The notes beneath the pieces were generated by a model that was given only the letters and a program-made list of their open reading frames with translations, made no database searches and had not been told where the DNA came from. From JAMHWD01 sp035911135 (GTDB taxonomy: Bacteria > Pseudomonadota > Alphaproteobacteria > Micavibrionales > Micavibrionaceae): DNA of 64,000 nucleotides. This document shows, piece by piece, positions 42,713 through 50,596 of the stretch; within the stretch, counting starts at the first letter, position 1, and the number at the start of each line of letters is the position of its first letter. Made by a program: the position numbers and the translations under genes. The DNA is taken from positions 62,001 to 126,000 of the forward strand of contig JAMHWD010000033.1 in assembly GCA_035911135.1 (NCBI GenBank), read 5' to 3'.

Positions 42713-42796
42713 CCTTTTCAGTTTGAACGGCGTTGCTGCGGCGTTCGTGTACGGGTTTGTACACATCACGCCTTGCGTCTGGTTCAATTCTGAAAA
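42713..42796. repeat. Intergenic hairpin repeat, copy C
   Basis: Nine bases after the purA stop. Inner stem GTGTAC (42747-42752) / GTACAC (42759-42764), a perfect 6-bp pair; outer arms TTGAAC (42723-42728) and GTTCAA (42782-42787) also pair perfectly. The bases in both stems differ from copies A and B but pairing is kept. It could act as the purA mRNA 3' structure or terminator. Confidence 0.8.
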
Positions 42797-42826
42797 TGCT
42801 TTGCGCTTGATTTTGGGCCGTTATCT

Positions 42827-42854
42827 GACAAATGCAGGTAAATTTACTTTTGTC
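42827..42854. promoter_or_regulatory. Inverted repeat upstream of the sigma-54-type promoter
   Basis: GACAAA (42827-42832) and TTTGTC (42849-42854) flank 16 bases that include the palindrome TAAATTTA. It lies about 58-85 bases upstream of the predicted transcription start, where an enhancer-binding protein or other regulator could bind. Function is inferred from position only. Confidence 0.35.
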
Positions 42855-42886
42855 TAAAAAGCCCGTATCATAAGGATATCAGGGGC

Positions 42887-42902
42887 TGGCATAGTCCTTG
42901 CA
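42887..42902 (+). promoter_or_regulatory. Sigma-54-type -24/-12 promoter
   Basis: TGGCATAGTCCTTGCA: GG at 42888-42889 and GC at 42900-42901 are separated by exactly ten bases as in the consensus TGGCACGNNNNTTGCA. The predicted start of transcription is near 42912, about 48 bases before the kinase-like gene. Only the C and G after TGGCA deviate. No RpoN or enhancer-binding protein is encoded in the window. Confidence 0.55.
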
Positions 42903-42959
42903 CTCGTGTCTCACAGATCTATATCTTTTCATATCGCCCGTATCATCTGGATTTTTTGA

Positions 42960-45044
42960 ATGTCTGAGCCTGCATCATCACAGACCGCGCCAGAGGCGGC
43001 GGCTCCATCAGAGCCGGCGGCAAAAGCTGCGCCCAGAGTTTCGCTGGATAATACCAAGCTTGGCGATTTTGAAATCCTGCCGGCATCACCCTTACCGCAA
43101 TATAATAGCGGCGAAATCAAGGCCTATAAGGCCACGGCAAAGGGAAGTCAAGGCGGCTATTACGCGCTGGTCTGCGAGCCGCATCTTGTGCCGCGTCATT
43201 CAAAGACAGCTCTCTATGAAAAGATTATCAATCCGAACCTGTGCAAGCTGGTTGAATATGGCGTGGCTTTTTGGGGGCCGGTCCGGCAAGAACGTTATTT
43301 CTTCATTTATGCCGATCCCGGCGGCACGCCGTTATGGACGCGGGGCCAGCCCAAAGCTTTGGATATGCGGCAAGAGATTGTCCTTGATAAAATCGTCAAG
43401 CCGCTGGTTGGTGTGTTGCAGGATTTTCGCGACAAGGATTTCGTGCATGGCAATATACATGCGGGTAATATTTTCAATTGCGGCAGCGCGACAGACTATT
43501 CCAAGATTATTCTGGGCGATTGCCTGAGCGCGCCTTGTGGTGTGCATCTTGATGCGCTTTATGAGCCAATTGACCGCGCCATGGCGACGCCTTTGGGCCG
43601 TGGAACGGGGACGCAGGCAACGGATCTTTATTCGCTGGGTGTGGCGCTGACGGTTCTTTTGCGAAGTAACGACCCGTTGGCCGGGGTAAGTGAAGATGAG
43701 ATTATCAAGCGCAAGATCATGCATGGTACATACGCTACGATCACTGGCAAGGACCGCTTTACAGGGTCGATACTGGAATTGCTGCGCGGGCTGTTGCACG
43801 ATGACCATACCCAGCGCTGGACAATTGATGAAGTGATTGCATGGATGGATGGACGGCGCTTAAGTCCAAAGCAATCATCGCGCAAGCTCATAGCGCCGCG
43901 GCCGATTACATTCATGGGGCGCAAATACATGCAGCCGGAAGTTCTTGCGATGGATTTGCATGAAAATCCGCCTGAAGTCAAAAAGATGATTGATGATGGC
44001 GATATTAAGAACTGGGTGACACGCGCCCTTGAGGAAAATGCCCTCTATGCCAAGGTCGAAGAGGCCATAGCCGTGGCCCGTGACCAAGGACCGGTAGGGT
44101 TTGAAGACAGGCTGGTCAGCACACTTTCCATGGTTTTTGACCCGATGGCCCCGATCCGGTTCAAGGGGATGTGCTTTAATCCCGATGCGACAGGATCCAT
44201 ACTGACCCAAAAATTTGTGCAAGGTCAGGATATGCAGAAAATCGCCGAGATGTTCTTGTTCAATATCGTTTTGGTCTGGGTCAAATCGCAGCAAAATCCC
44301 AATCTTGATATCGGGTCGTTGGTCACGAAATTCGATAGCTGCCGCATGTTCATGCGGCAGGCTAATATTGGTTTCGGGCTGGAGCGGTGTTTGTATCTCC
44401 TCTCGCCTGAGGTTCCTTGCTTGAGTGAAAAGCTCAAGGATTATTATGTTGGCAGCCCGGAAGAGATGATGCATGCCTTTGAAGATATGTGCCGGAAGGG
44501 AAAATCAACGGGATTGTTTCTGGATCGCCATACGGTTGCTTATCTGTGCGTCAAGGACAGCCGGGTTATTGAATCTTTCTTGCCGGAAATTAACGCCGCC
44601 GAGGCGTATAAAAAGGTGCTGGGTAATCTGAAATGCATGGCCACTTTGCAAAAACGCTCGCAGCTTCCGTATTTCCCCAATATTGCCAATGCTTTTGCGG
44701 ATCAGCTGGGTGTTGTGTATGAGCGTTATCATGATCGCACGGTGCGCGAGACTTTAAAGAAAAACATTGCGCGCTACGCACAAGAAGGCGATCTGGTGAA
44801 GATGGCGGGATTACTGGATAACGCCGATGTGCAGCAGAAAGATTTTTCGGCCTTTAAAAAGGCCATGAAGGAGTATTTCGACCTGAAGAAGGAATACGAC
44901 AATCTGGAATACAGGCTGGGCGATAAGAAAAACTTTGGTTTAGCCACGGGGCAGGAGGCTGCAGCTCTGATATCGAGCGTCATTTCCGCTATGGTGATTT
45001 TGTTTATAACTTTCATGTATTTTTCAGAGACATCAATTTTTTAA
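42960..45044 (+). CDS. Membrane-anchored kinase-like protein, probable pseudokinase, Tad locus
   Basis: A 694-residue protein. After a Pro/Ala-rich N-terminus (1-30) comes a protein-kinase-like fold (about 35-300): FVHGNIHAGNIF near 160-171 stands where HRDLKxxN is expected (Asp replaced by Asn), IILGDCLSA near 180 where DFG is expected (Asp kept), and ATDLYSLGVAL near 221-231 matches subdomain IX. The VAIK lysine and a Gly-rich loop are not evident. A large unknown helical region (about 330-660) follows, then one C-terminal transmembrane span (about 668-688). It precedes the Tad pilus genes and is preceded by a sigma-54-type promoter. It probably scaffolds or senses rather than phosphorylates. 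Confidence 0.75.
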   Translation: MSEPASSQTAPEAAAPSEPAAKAAPRVSLDNTKLGDFEILPASPLPQYNSGEIKAYKATAKGSQGGYYALVCEPHLVPRHSKTALYEKIINPNLCKLVEYGVAFWGPVRQERYFFIYADPGGTPLWTRGQPKALDMRQEIVLDKIVKPLVGVLQDFRDKDFVHGNIHAGNIFNCGSATDYSKIILGDCLSAPCGVHLDALYEPIDRAMATPLGRGTGTQATDLYSLGVALTVLLRSNDPLAGVSEDEIIKRKIMHGTYATITGKDRFTGSILELLRGLLHDDHTQRWTIDEVIAWMDGRRLSPKQSSRKLIAPRPITFMGRKYMQPEVLAMDLHENPPEVKKMIDDGDIKNWVTRALEENALYAKVEEAIAVARDQGPVGFEDRLVSTLSMVFDPMAPIRFKGMCFNPDATGSILTQKFVQGQDMQKIAEMFLFNIVLVWVKSQQNPNLDIGSLVTKFDSCRMFMRQANIGFGLERCLYLLSPEVPCLSEKLKDYYVGSPEEMMHAFEDMCRKGKSTGLFLDRHTVAYLCVKDSRVIESFLPEINAAEAYKKVLGNLKCMATLQKRSQLPYFPNIANAFADQLGVVYERYHDRTVRETLKKNIARYAQEGDLVKMAGLLDNADVQQKDFSAFKKAMKEYFDLKKEYDNLEYRLGDKKNFGLATGQEAAALISSVISAMVILFITFMYFSETSIF

Positions 45045-45047
45045 GTC

Positions 45048-45587
45048 ATGGCTAAAAAGAAAAAGAGCGAAAGCAAAAAAAAGAAAACAATGGGCAATCA
45101 ACTCCTGTTGATTTGCGGCGTGTTGCTGGGCGCGGTATTTATGCCGACCTCGTTCTTGTTGATTATTGGCATGTTCCCAACGCCCTTTGCCATTCTGGTT
45201 GACCGGACCAAAGGCAAGAACAAGGTAATTGCGGTGGGGGCGCTTAATCTGGCCGGATGTTCGCCCTTTTTGCTGGAGCTCTGGACAACTGAGCATACAT
45301 TTGAAAGAAGTTTTGAGATTGTAACAGATCCCTTTGCCATTATCGTGATGTGGAGCGCTGCGGCTGTGGGGTATCTGGTGAACTGGGCCATGACCGGGAT
45401 CGTGGCGGCATCGCTGTATCAGCGAGGCCTTGCGCGCCAGAAGGCAATTCAGAAAAAACAGGAAGAGCTTGTGGAGCGCTGGGGCCGGGAAGTCACCGGG
45501 GAAATCACGCTGAACGAGCAGGGTTTTCCGCTGCTGGAGAGCGATAAACAGGCCGCGCGGCAAGGGCAATCGAAGAAGTCCCCGTAA
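45048..45587 (+). CDS. Small membrane protein of the Tad locus, unknown
   Basis: A 179-residue protein with a very basic N-terminus (MAKKKKSESKKKKTMG), three hydrophobic segments (about 17-45, 60-75 and 97-125) and a charged C-terminal helix. I recognise no family. It starts three bases after the kinase-like gene stop and is thus in the same operon, so it is probably a partner of that protein. Confidence 0.75.
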   Translation: MAKKKKSESKKKKTMGNQLLLICGVLLGAVFMPTSFLLIIGMFPTPFAILVDRTKGKNKVIAVGALNLAGCSPFLLELWTTEHTFERSFEIVTDPFAIIVMWSAAAVGYLVNWAMTGIVAASLYQRGLARQKAIQKKQEELVERWGREVTGEITLNEQGFPLLESDKQAARQGQSKKSP

Positions 45588-45615
45588 ATTAAGGCTTTTT
45601 TCACTTATTCTTTTC

Positions 45616-45621
45616 TATAAT
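45616..45621 (+). promoter_or_regulatory. Possible -10 box before the TadE-like genes
   Basis: A perfect TATAAT at 45616-45621 in a T-rich stretch, 128 bases before the first TadE-like start. No good -35 sequence stands at proper spacing, so it is only a candidate. The leader contains a TCCGCC/GGCGGA inverted repeat (about 45657-45690). Confidence 0.3.
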
Positions 45622-45748
45622 GATATTTGTGGTAATGGCATGTCCATCAGAGATGTCCGCCGGCGTGTGCTTAGAGGCTTGGCGGATCTTTGGTAAAAAT
45701 GGACGTGCTTTTTTGTGGGTAAATTTTAGAACAAATAAGAAATAAAAA

Positions 45749-46297
45749 ATGTTCAAATTCTTCTCAAAATTGAGGAAGAACCGGGAAGGGACAACGGCAA
45801 TCGAGTTTTCTTTGCTCGCGATGCCGTATTTGCTCCTTATTCTTAGCATTCTTGAGATGTCACTGATGTTCACCGCCGAGAGCATTCTCGAAGGATCGAC
45901 TACAAACGCCGCCCGCCAGATCAAGACCGGCCAGCTTCAGCAGCTTAATGCGGGCAATGCGGGCGATATATTTAAAGAAGAGCTCTGCAGCATGCTGGTG
46001 ATCGTGGAATGCGACCGGGTGGTTATTGAAGTGATTCCGCTGGCGAGTTTTGAAGACGCCGCCGCCATGCAGCCCAATTTCGATGAAGAGGGCAATATGA
46101 TCCCGGCAGGATTTGATGCCGGTGGCTCGAGCGACCGGGTCCTGATCCGTGTGGCTTATATTTACCGTGGCCTGACGCCGCTGGTCAGTCAGATGCTCTG
46201 GGGCGCGGATAGCTCGCGTTTGATGATGTCCACGCTGGTGTTGCAGACCGAGCCTTATGATTTTGCGGCTGAGCTGCAAGCCAATGGGGAGATATAA
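45749..46297 (+). CDS. TadE-like pseudopilin, first
   Basis: A 182-residue TadE-family protein. A short basic leader and the prepilin-like sequence REGTTAIEFSLLAMPYLLLILSILE (in parts, residues 11-36; cleavage would precede the TAIEF stretch) lead into a hydrophobic helix, then a periplasmic domain with two Cys (ELCSMLVIVECD) that may form a disulphide. TadE proteins are minor pilins of Tad/Flp pili, processed by the prepilin peptidase. A second TadE-like gene begins four bases after its stop codon. Confidence 0.85.
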   Translation: MFKFFSKLRKNREGTTAIEFSLLAMPYLLLILSILEMSLMFTAESILEGSTTNAARQIKTGQLQQLNAGNAGDIFKEELCSMLVIVECDRVVIEVIPLASFEDAAAMQPNFDEEGNMIPAGFDAGGSSDRVLIRVAYIYRGLTPLVSQMLWGADSSRLMMSTLVLQTEPYDFAAELQANGEI

Positions 46298-46301
46298 AAA
46301 G

Positions 46302-46844
46302 ATGATCCCAGGCTGGCTGAAGAGATATCGCAAGGCAGATGAAGCGGTGGCCGCTATTGAGGCGGCGCTGATTTTTCCCGTTCTGCTGACACTGGTTTTA
46401 GGGACGCTGGATCTGGGGCGCGGCATCATGAGCAACCAGAAAACGATCAAGGCCTCGCAGGTTGTGGCCGATCTGCTGACGCGGGATTCCATGGTGGATG
46501 AAGCCATGATAGACGAGGCGCTGGCGGCCGGCACGCTGTCAATTTTGCCTTATGACGACAGCAATCTTCGGTTTGATATCGTCAGCATAAGATTCCTGGC
46601 TGATGGCACGCCGCAAATTGTCTGGCGCGAGACATCGCCCGGCATGAGCGCCTTGAGCGATATCACGGAGCGGGTTATGCCGCTCTCCACACCCGGAGAA
46701 GGCGTTCTGGTTGTGGCGGCGGAATATGAGTACGAGCCGATTTTCGGCAAGATCGTTGTCGATGAAATTCCGATGCTGGAGGTTGCTTTTGCGCGCGGGC
46801 GCAAGGGGCCGGTTGTCTGCCGTGAAGGCGCGCCGACCTGCTGA
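46302..46844 (+). CDS. TadE-like pseudopilin, second
   Basis: A 180-residue protein with the same plan: basic N-terminus, AVAAIEAALIFPVLLTLVLGTLDLGRG (in parts, residues 14-40) as prepilin-like membrane helix and a periplasmic domain of alternating polar and hydrophobic strands, with two Cys near the C-terminus (VVCREGAPTC). ATG 46302 is chosen since GGGGAGAT lies about ten bases upstream; longer in-frame starts would overlap the first TadE gene. Paralogue of the preceding gene and probably a second minor pilin. Confidence 0.83.
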   Translation: MIPGWLKRYRKADEAVAAIEAALIFPVLLTLVLGTLDLGRGIMSNQKTIKASQVVADLLTRDSMVDEAMIDEALAAGTLSILPYDDSNLRFDIVSIRFLADGTPQIVWRETSPGMSALSDITERVMPLSTPGEGVLVVAAEYEYEPIFGKIVVDEIPMLEVAFARGRKGPVVCREGAPTC

Positions 46845-46890
46845 CAAGTTTTATAATTAAAAAATGCCCATGATATGTGGGAGGGTAAAA

Positions 46891-48477
46891 ATGAAAAACT
46901 GCACTGAAATCTTGTTACGGTCCTATTCCTCGATGCTGTGTTACTGGCGATGCCAGGCGGCGGCGATTGCGATATCATTCGCCTTTGTCGCGCCTGTGGT
47001 GATCGGCGCGGCCGGGTTTGCGCTGGACTACGCGCAGGCCTATCTCGTGCAGCAGCGCTTGCTGCAGGCCATTGATGCGGCTGCACTGGCCGGCGCGGCA
47101 GCCTCGGATGACGAAGCCGTTATCAAGCAAAAGGTTCAGGATTTTTTTGATATCAATTATCCGCCCGAAAAAGTCGGCTTTACCGTTGATCCGGTCATTG
47201 AGGTGACATCCTCTCAGGTCAAGGTCCGCGCCAGCGCGCATTTGAATACGACATTCCTTCGCGTTCTGAATATCGACCGGATCGATATCAATGCCAATAC
47301 GACCGTGGATCGTGAAATTCAGGCGATTGAGGTTGTGCTGGTGCTGGATAATACAGGCTCCATGTCCAGTAATGACAACATCACGTCATTGAAGGAAGCC
47401 TCGACCAATTTCATCAATATCATGTTCGACAGCACGGCCAATGACGAGATGGTAAAAATCGGGATTGTGCCCTACAGCAACGCGGTGCGAGTGGGAAGTT
47501 ACGGCCTTGGCAAAAATCCTGATGGGTCGATCTATGGCGATGGCGAGGTGTTTGTAAACAAGCCCGCAGATGTTGCCGTAACAACCAATCATAACGCCAG
47601 TACCGGATGGTATGGCTGCGTCGTTGAGCATAATCCGAATAATTATGATGCTGCGGCAACTTATGTCACAGGCAGCTACGGCCAGCTCTGGCGCTCTGGA
47701 ACGGATTGGGATGGTCACGGCTGGAATCCGGCCGTTAATACCAACGACCCATACCCCGGCGATGTTTTTGCGGATGTCTTTGACGGCGAGGAAGAATATG
47801 CAGGCCCTTGGGATATCTACCAGTACAGCACAGTTGACAGCACGTGTCAGCAAACTCAAAGACAATGCACACGTTACTACAGTAACGGATCATGCCGTAC
47901 ATGGTCGGATGTGTGCGTACAGTATAATTATACGGTGACCAAGCAAAGCAGGCCTAATGAAAGCTGTCCTTATGCGCAGATCGTGCCACTGACCAGTGAT
48001 CATGATTATCTGCTTACGCAGGTTGATCCGGATGATGATGATGTGATGTTCCCGCATGGCAATACGCTGGGGAATGTCGGTATGGTCTGGGGTGGGCGGT
48101 TGCTTTCGCCGGAGCCACCCTTTACCGAGGCCAAGGCATGGGACAATGAATACTGGCGCAAGGCCATCGTGATGATGACCGATGGTGATAACACCGAAAA
48201 CGGCACATATTCGGCGTTTTCGTTCACAGGCCGTAACAATATGACCGTCACCAAATTCAATCAGCGTTTCGAGGAGACCTGCACGAATTTGAAAAAAATG
48301 GGCGTTCTCATCTACACCGTGACTTTTACTTCCGGCATTAGCCCAACGACAAAGGGATATTACGAGCGCTGTGCAACCACTTCAGAGCATTATTTCGATG
48401 CGCCGACACAGGAAGATTTACAGGCGGTATTCGAGCGCATTGCCCGCGAACTCAGCGTGCTGCATATCAGCGAATGA
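46891..48477 (+). CDS. TadG-like pilus protein with VWA domain
   Basis: A 528-residue protein. The N-terminal region (about 20-70) has a Flp/TadG-like membrane segment (AAIAISFAFVAPVVIGAAGFALDYAQAY in parts) followed by a helical stem, and from about 148 a von Willebrand factor A domain starts at VVLVLDNTGSMSS with a MIDAS-like DxTxS variant. A large insertion near 235-370 contains six cysteines and many Tyr, Trp and Asn residues. The VWA resumes with KAIVMMTDGDN (near 427). TadG is needed for pilus assembly or surface anchoring; the insertion suggests adhesion. GGGAGG precedes ATG 46891. Confidence 0.85.
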   Translation: MKNCTEILLRSYSSMLCYWRCQAAAIAISFAFVAPVVIGAAGFALDYAQAYLVQQRLLQAIDAAALAGAAASDDEAVIKQKVQDFFDINYPPEKVGFTVDPVIEVTSSQVKVRASAHLNTTFLRVLNIDRIDINANTTVDREIQAIEVVLVLDNTGSMSSNDNITSLKEASTNFINIMFDSTANDEMVKIGIVPYSNAVRVGSYGLGKNPDGSIYGDGEVFVNKPADVAVTTNHNASTGWYGCVVEHNPNNYDAAATYVTGSYGQLWRSGTDWDGHGWNPAVNTNDPYPGDVFADVFDGEEEYAGPWDIYQYSTVDSTCQQTQRQCTRYYSNGSCRTWSDVCVQYNYTVTKQSRPNESCPYAQIVPLTSDHDYLLTQVDPDDDDVMFPHGNTLGNVGMVWGGRLLSPEPPFTEAKAWDNEYWRKAIVMMTDGDNTENGTYSAFSFTGRNNMTVTKFNQRFEETCTNLKKMGVLIYTVTFTSGISPTTKGYYERCATTSEHYFDAPTQEDLQAVFERIARELSVLHISE

Positions 48478-48588
48478 TCATAAGTAATAACGTGATAGAG
48501 GAGGAGATAGATAAAACTTTAGACAAATGAAGATCAACATTATACGTGAAATATTTTGTTTTTCATAGTAAATAGGGCGATCTTTAAC

Positions 48589-48616
48589 TTGTCATTAAAC
48601 GCTTTCTTGTTATCAT
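48589..48616 (+). promoter_or_regulatory. Sigma-70-like promoter of the Flp pilin gene
   Basis: TTGTCA (48589-48594) and TATCAT (48611-48616), each five of six matches to consensus, are 16 bases apart and give an about 87-base leader before the pilin start. A strong separate promoter is expected for the major pilin. Confidence 0.6.
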
Positions 48617-48709
48617 AAAGAATACGGTTGGGAACTTCCTTGTTTGTCTGAAAATGAGAAGTGTGGGTTAACCGGATATGAAACTATAAACATTCTAGGA
48701 GATGAAAAC

Positions 48710-48922
48710 ATGTTGAAACTTTTTGCTTGGAGAGAAGCATATTTAAGAGATGAAAACGGCGCGACAGCCATTGAATACGGCCTGATTGCTGCCGGTATCG
48801 CCTTGGCAATCGCCGCTTCGGTATTCTTTGTCGGTGATGACCTTGAGCGTATGTTCCAGGTTGTCGAGGACAACATCGAGACCGCTGCCGGTCAGGCTGA
48901 AGGCGCAGAAGCCATTCAGTAA
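48710..48922 (+). CDS. flp: Flp-family type IVb major pilin
   Basis: A 70-residue prepilin: a 17-residue leader ending RDENG, then ATAIEYGLIAAGIALAIAASVFF, the conserved Flp processing site with Glu at position 5 after the cleavage and a Tyr beside it. The mature pilin would be about 52 residues, with an acidic, Ala-rich tail. It is the main subunit of the Tad pilus and a substrate of CpaA. Strong AGGAG site, own promoter upstream and strong terminator downstream. Confidence 0.93.
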   Translation: MLKLFAWREAYLRDENGATAIEYGLIAAGIALAIAASVFFVGDDLERMFQVVEDNIETAAGQAEGAEAIQ

Positions 48923-48938
48923 TATCTGAAATGAACAG

Positions 48939-48969
48939 GCCCGCTCTTGATGAAAGAGCGGGCTTTTTT
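48939..48969 (+). terminator. Intrinsic terminator after the pilin gene
   Basis: GC-rich stem GCCCGCTCTT (48939-48948) / AAGAGCGGGC (48954-48963) with a short loop and TTTTTT tail. It separates the abundant pilin message from the assembly genes and may allow partial read-through into cpaA. Confidence 0.92.
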
Positions 48970-49001
48970 CATGCCCGCGATTCGCTTATACTGATTTTCG
49001 G

Positions 49002-49550
49002 ATGATATCTCTTCTTATTTTCTTTACCTGTATTCTGGCCGTTCTGGGCGTTGGCGTGATGGCTGCGTTATCCGATTGGCGCGGGCTTGTGATCCCCAAT
49101 TCCTACAGTCTTTTCATTATTACGGCATTTGTGCCCTGTTATGCGTTGATATGGCTGCTGGGTGGTTCGGCGATATTTTTCTCGCTGACGTCGCATTTGC
49201 TGGCGGCTTTGATTGTTTTTGTGGCGACAGCGGCCTTGTTCCAGTTCCGCTTTATTGGCGGTGCGGATTCTAAACTGGCCACGGCATATGCGATATGGTT
49301 GGGGCTGCCGGGCTTGCCATTGTTTTTCTTTATCATGACGCTGGTAGGCGCGCTTTTGGGGGTGGCGGCGCTTTGGATAAAACGTAAAAAGCCCTTTAAA
49401 TCCCCGCGCGAAGGCAGCTGGATTGCCCGCGTGCAAAACGGTGAGAATAAGGTCCCTTACGGCATCGCGATTGTCATCGGGGCGTTATATGGATTTTATA
49501 CGGTCGGTCATTTTGATTTCGAGCGTCTGGCGATTGTGCTGGGCTTGTGA
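49002..49550 (+). CDS. cpaA: Prepilin peptidase CpaA (A24 family)
   Basis: A 182-residue inner-membrane aspartic peptidase that would cleave Flp and TadE-type leaders. One catalytic Asp is in LSDWRGLVIPN (near 26), the second in FIGGADSKLATAYAIWLGL (near 88), a GG-x-D-x-K form close to the usual GxGDxK. About five or six hydrophobic segments. It lacks the methylase domain of large PilD enzymes, as is usual for CpaA. Confidence 0.9.
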   Translation: MISLLIFFTCILAVLGVGVMAALSDWRGLVIPNSYSLFIITAFVPCYALIWLLGGSAIFFSLTSHLLAALIVFVATAALFQFRFIGGADSKLATAYAIWLGLPGLPLFFFIMTLVGALLGVAALWIKRKKPFKSPREGSWIARVQNGENKVPYGIAIVIGALYGFYTVGHFDFERLAIVLGL

Positions 49551-49647
49551 TAGGATAGGGGAGCTGTTCCGGGTTTTCCCGGCACTTTCCCCGCGCTGAT
49601 CTTCCTGCTCTGTTTTAAGTTTTCTTGATGCTTTTGAGGTGGTTTCC

Positions 49648-50541
49648 ATGAATAAAAATATCCTGATCGTTCTGGGCGGCGCGGTTGTCGTGGCATTTTT
49701 GATGGCGGTTCTGGTGCAGATGATGCTGGGTGGCCGGGCCAAGGATGTTGCCGTCAAGGAAGAGCCAAAAGTGGAAATTCTGGTGGCCTCAAAGGATCTG
49801 CGTATCGGGCAGGAGCTGGTGGAGGGCGATACCAAATGGCAGAGCTGGCCCAAGGGCAATCTGTTTGCCGGTGCGGTCACGCGCGAGAAGGAGCAAAAAC
49901 CCGGTGAGGCCCTGAAAGGGCGCTTGCGCCGTGATTTGGCATCGGGTGAGCCTGTTTTGAAATCCTATATGCTGGGCGAATCCAAGGGTAATGTGGTTGC
50001 CGCCTCGCTGGAGCCGGGGATGAGGGCTGTGACGATTGAAGTATCCGCCGAGACCATGGTCGGCGGATTTATTACAGCCGGTGATTTTGTCGATGTGATG
50101 CTGACCTACAAGGCGAATTTCAGAACCGATGACAAGGATCCTCGCGTGACACAGATGCTGGACCGCAATATTGATCGCACGGCCATCGAGACGATTTTGG
50201 AGAATGTTCGTATTCTGGCCGTTGATCAGACGGCTCAGCGCCCCGAAGAGGGCAAGATCAAGGTTGGGAAGACTGTAACATTGGCCCTGACCCCTGAAGA
50301 TGCCGAACGCATTGTGCTGGCGCGTGATATGGGGCCGCTGACGCTCGTGTTGCGCGGGGTGGGTGATAAGGATCCGATCGATAAGAAATGGCCGATTATT
50401 TCTGACAAAAGGCTCATTAACATGGATGATGACTTGCAGGAAAAATACGACCAGCTGAAAAATGATTCTGGAATTGAGACGAATAATGTGCGAATCTATA
50501 ATGGTGACGGCATTCAAGTCGTTCCTGCCCGCCAAAAGTAA
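49648..50541 (+). CDS. cpaB: Pilus assembly protein CpaB (RcpC), SAF domain
   Basis: A 297-residue periplasmic protein with an N-terminal membrane anchor (about 5-28) and a SAF/CpaB domain beginning EILVASKDLRIGQELVEGD (about 43-62), which aids secretin assembly and may bind carbohydrate. Later EPGMRAVTIEV and GGFITAGDFVDVML are typical. ATG 49648 follows GAGGTGG. It precedes the secretin gene as in Caulobacter. Confidence 0.9.
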   Translation: MNKNILIVLGGAVVVAFLMAVLVQMMLGGRAKDVAVKEEPKVEILVASKDLRIGQELVEGDTKWQSWPKGNLFAGAVTREKEQKPGEALKGRLRRDLASGEPVLKSYMLGESKGNVVAASLEPGMRAVTIEVSAETMVGGFITAGDFVDVMLTYKANFRTDDKDPRVTQMLDRNIDRTAIETILENVRILAVDQTAQRPEEGKIKVGKTVTLALTPEDAERIVLARDMGPLTLVLRGVGDKDPIDKKWPIISDKRLINMDDDLQEKYDQLKNDSGIETNNVRIYNGDGIQVVPARQK

Positions 50542-50596
50542 CTTATCCACTTATTTCTAATTTCCCTTTATTTCCAAAGGGTTGATCCTGAAGTTT

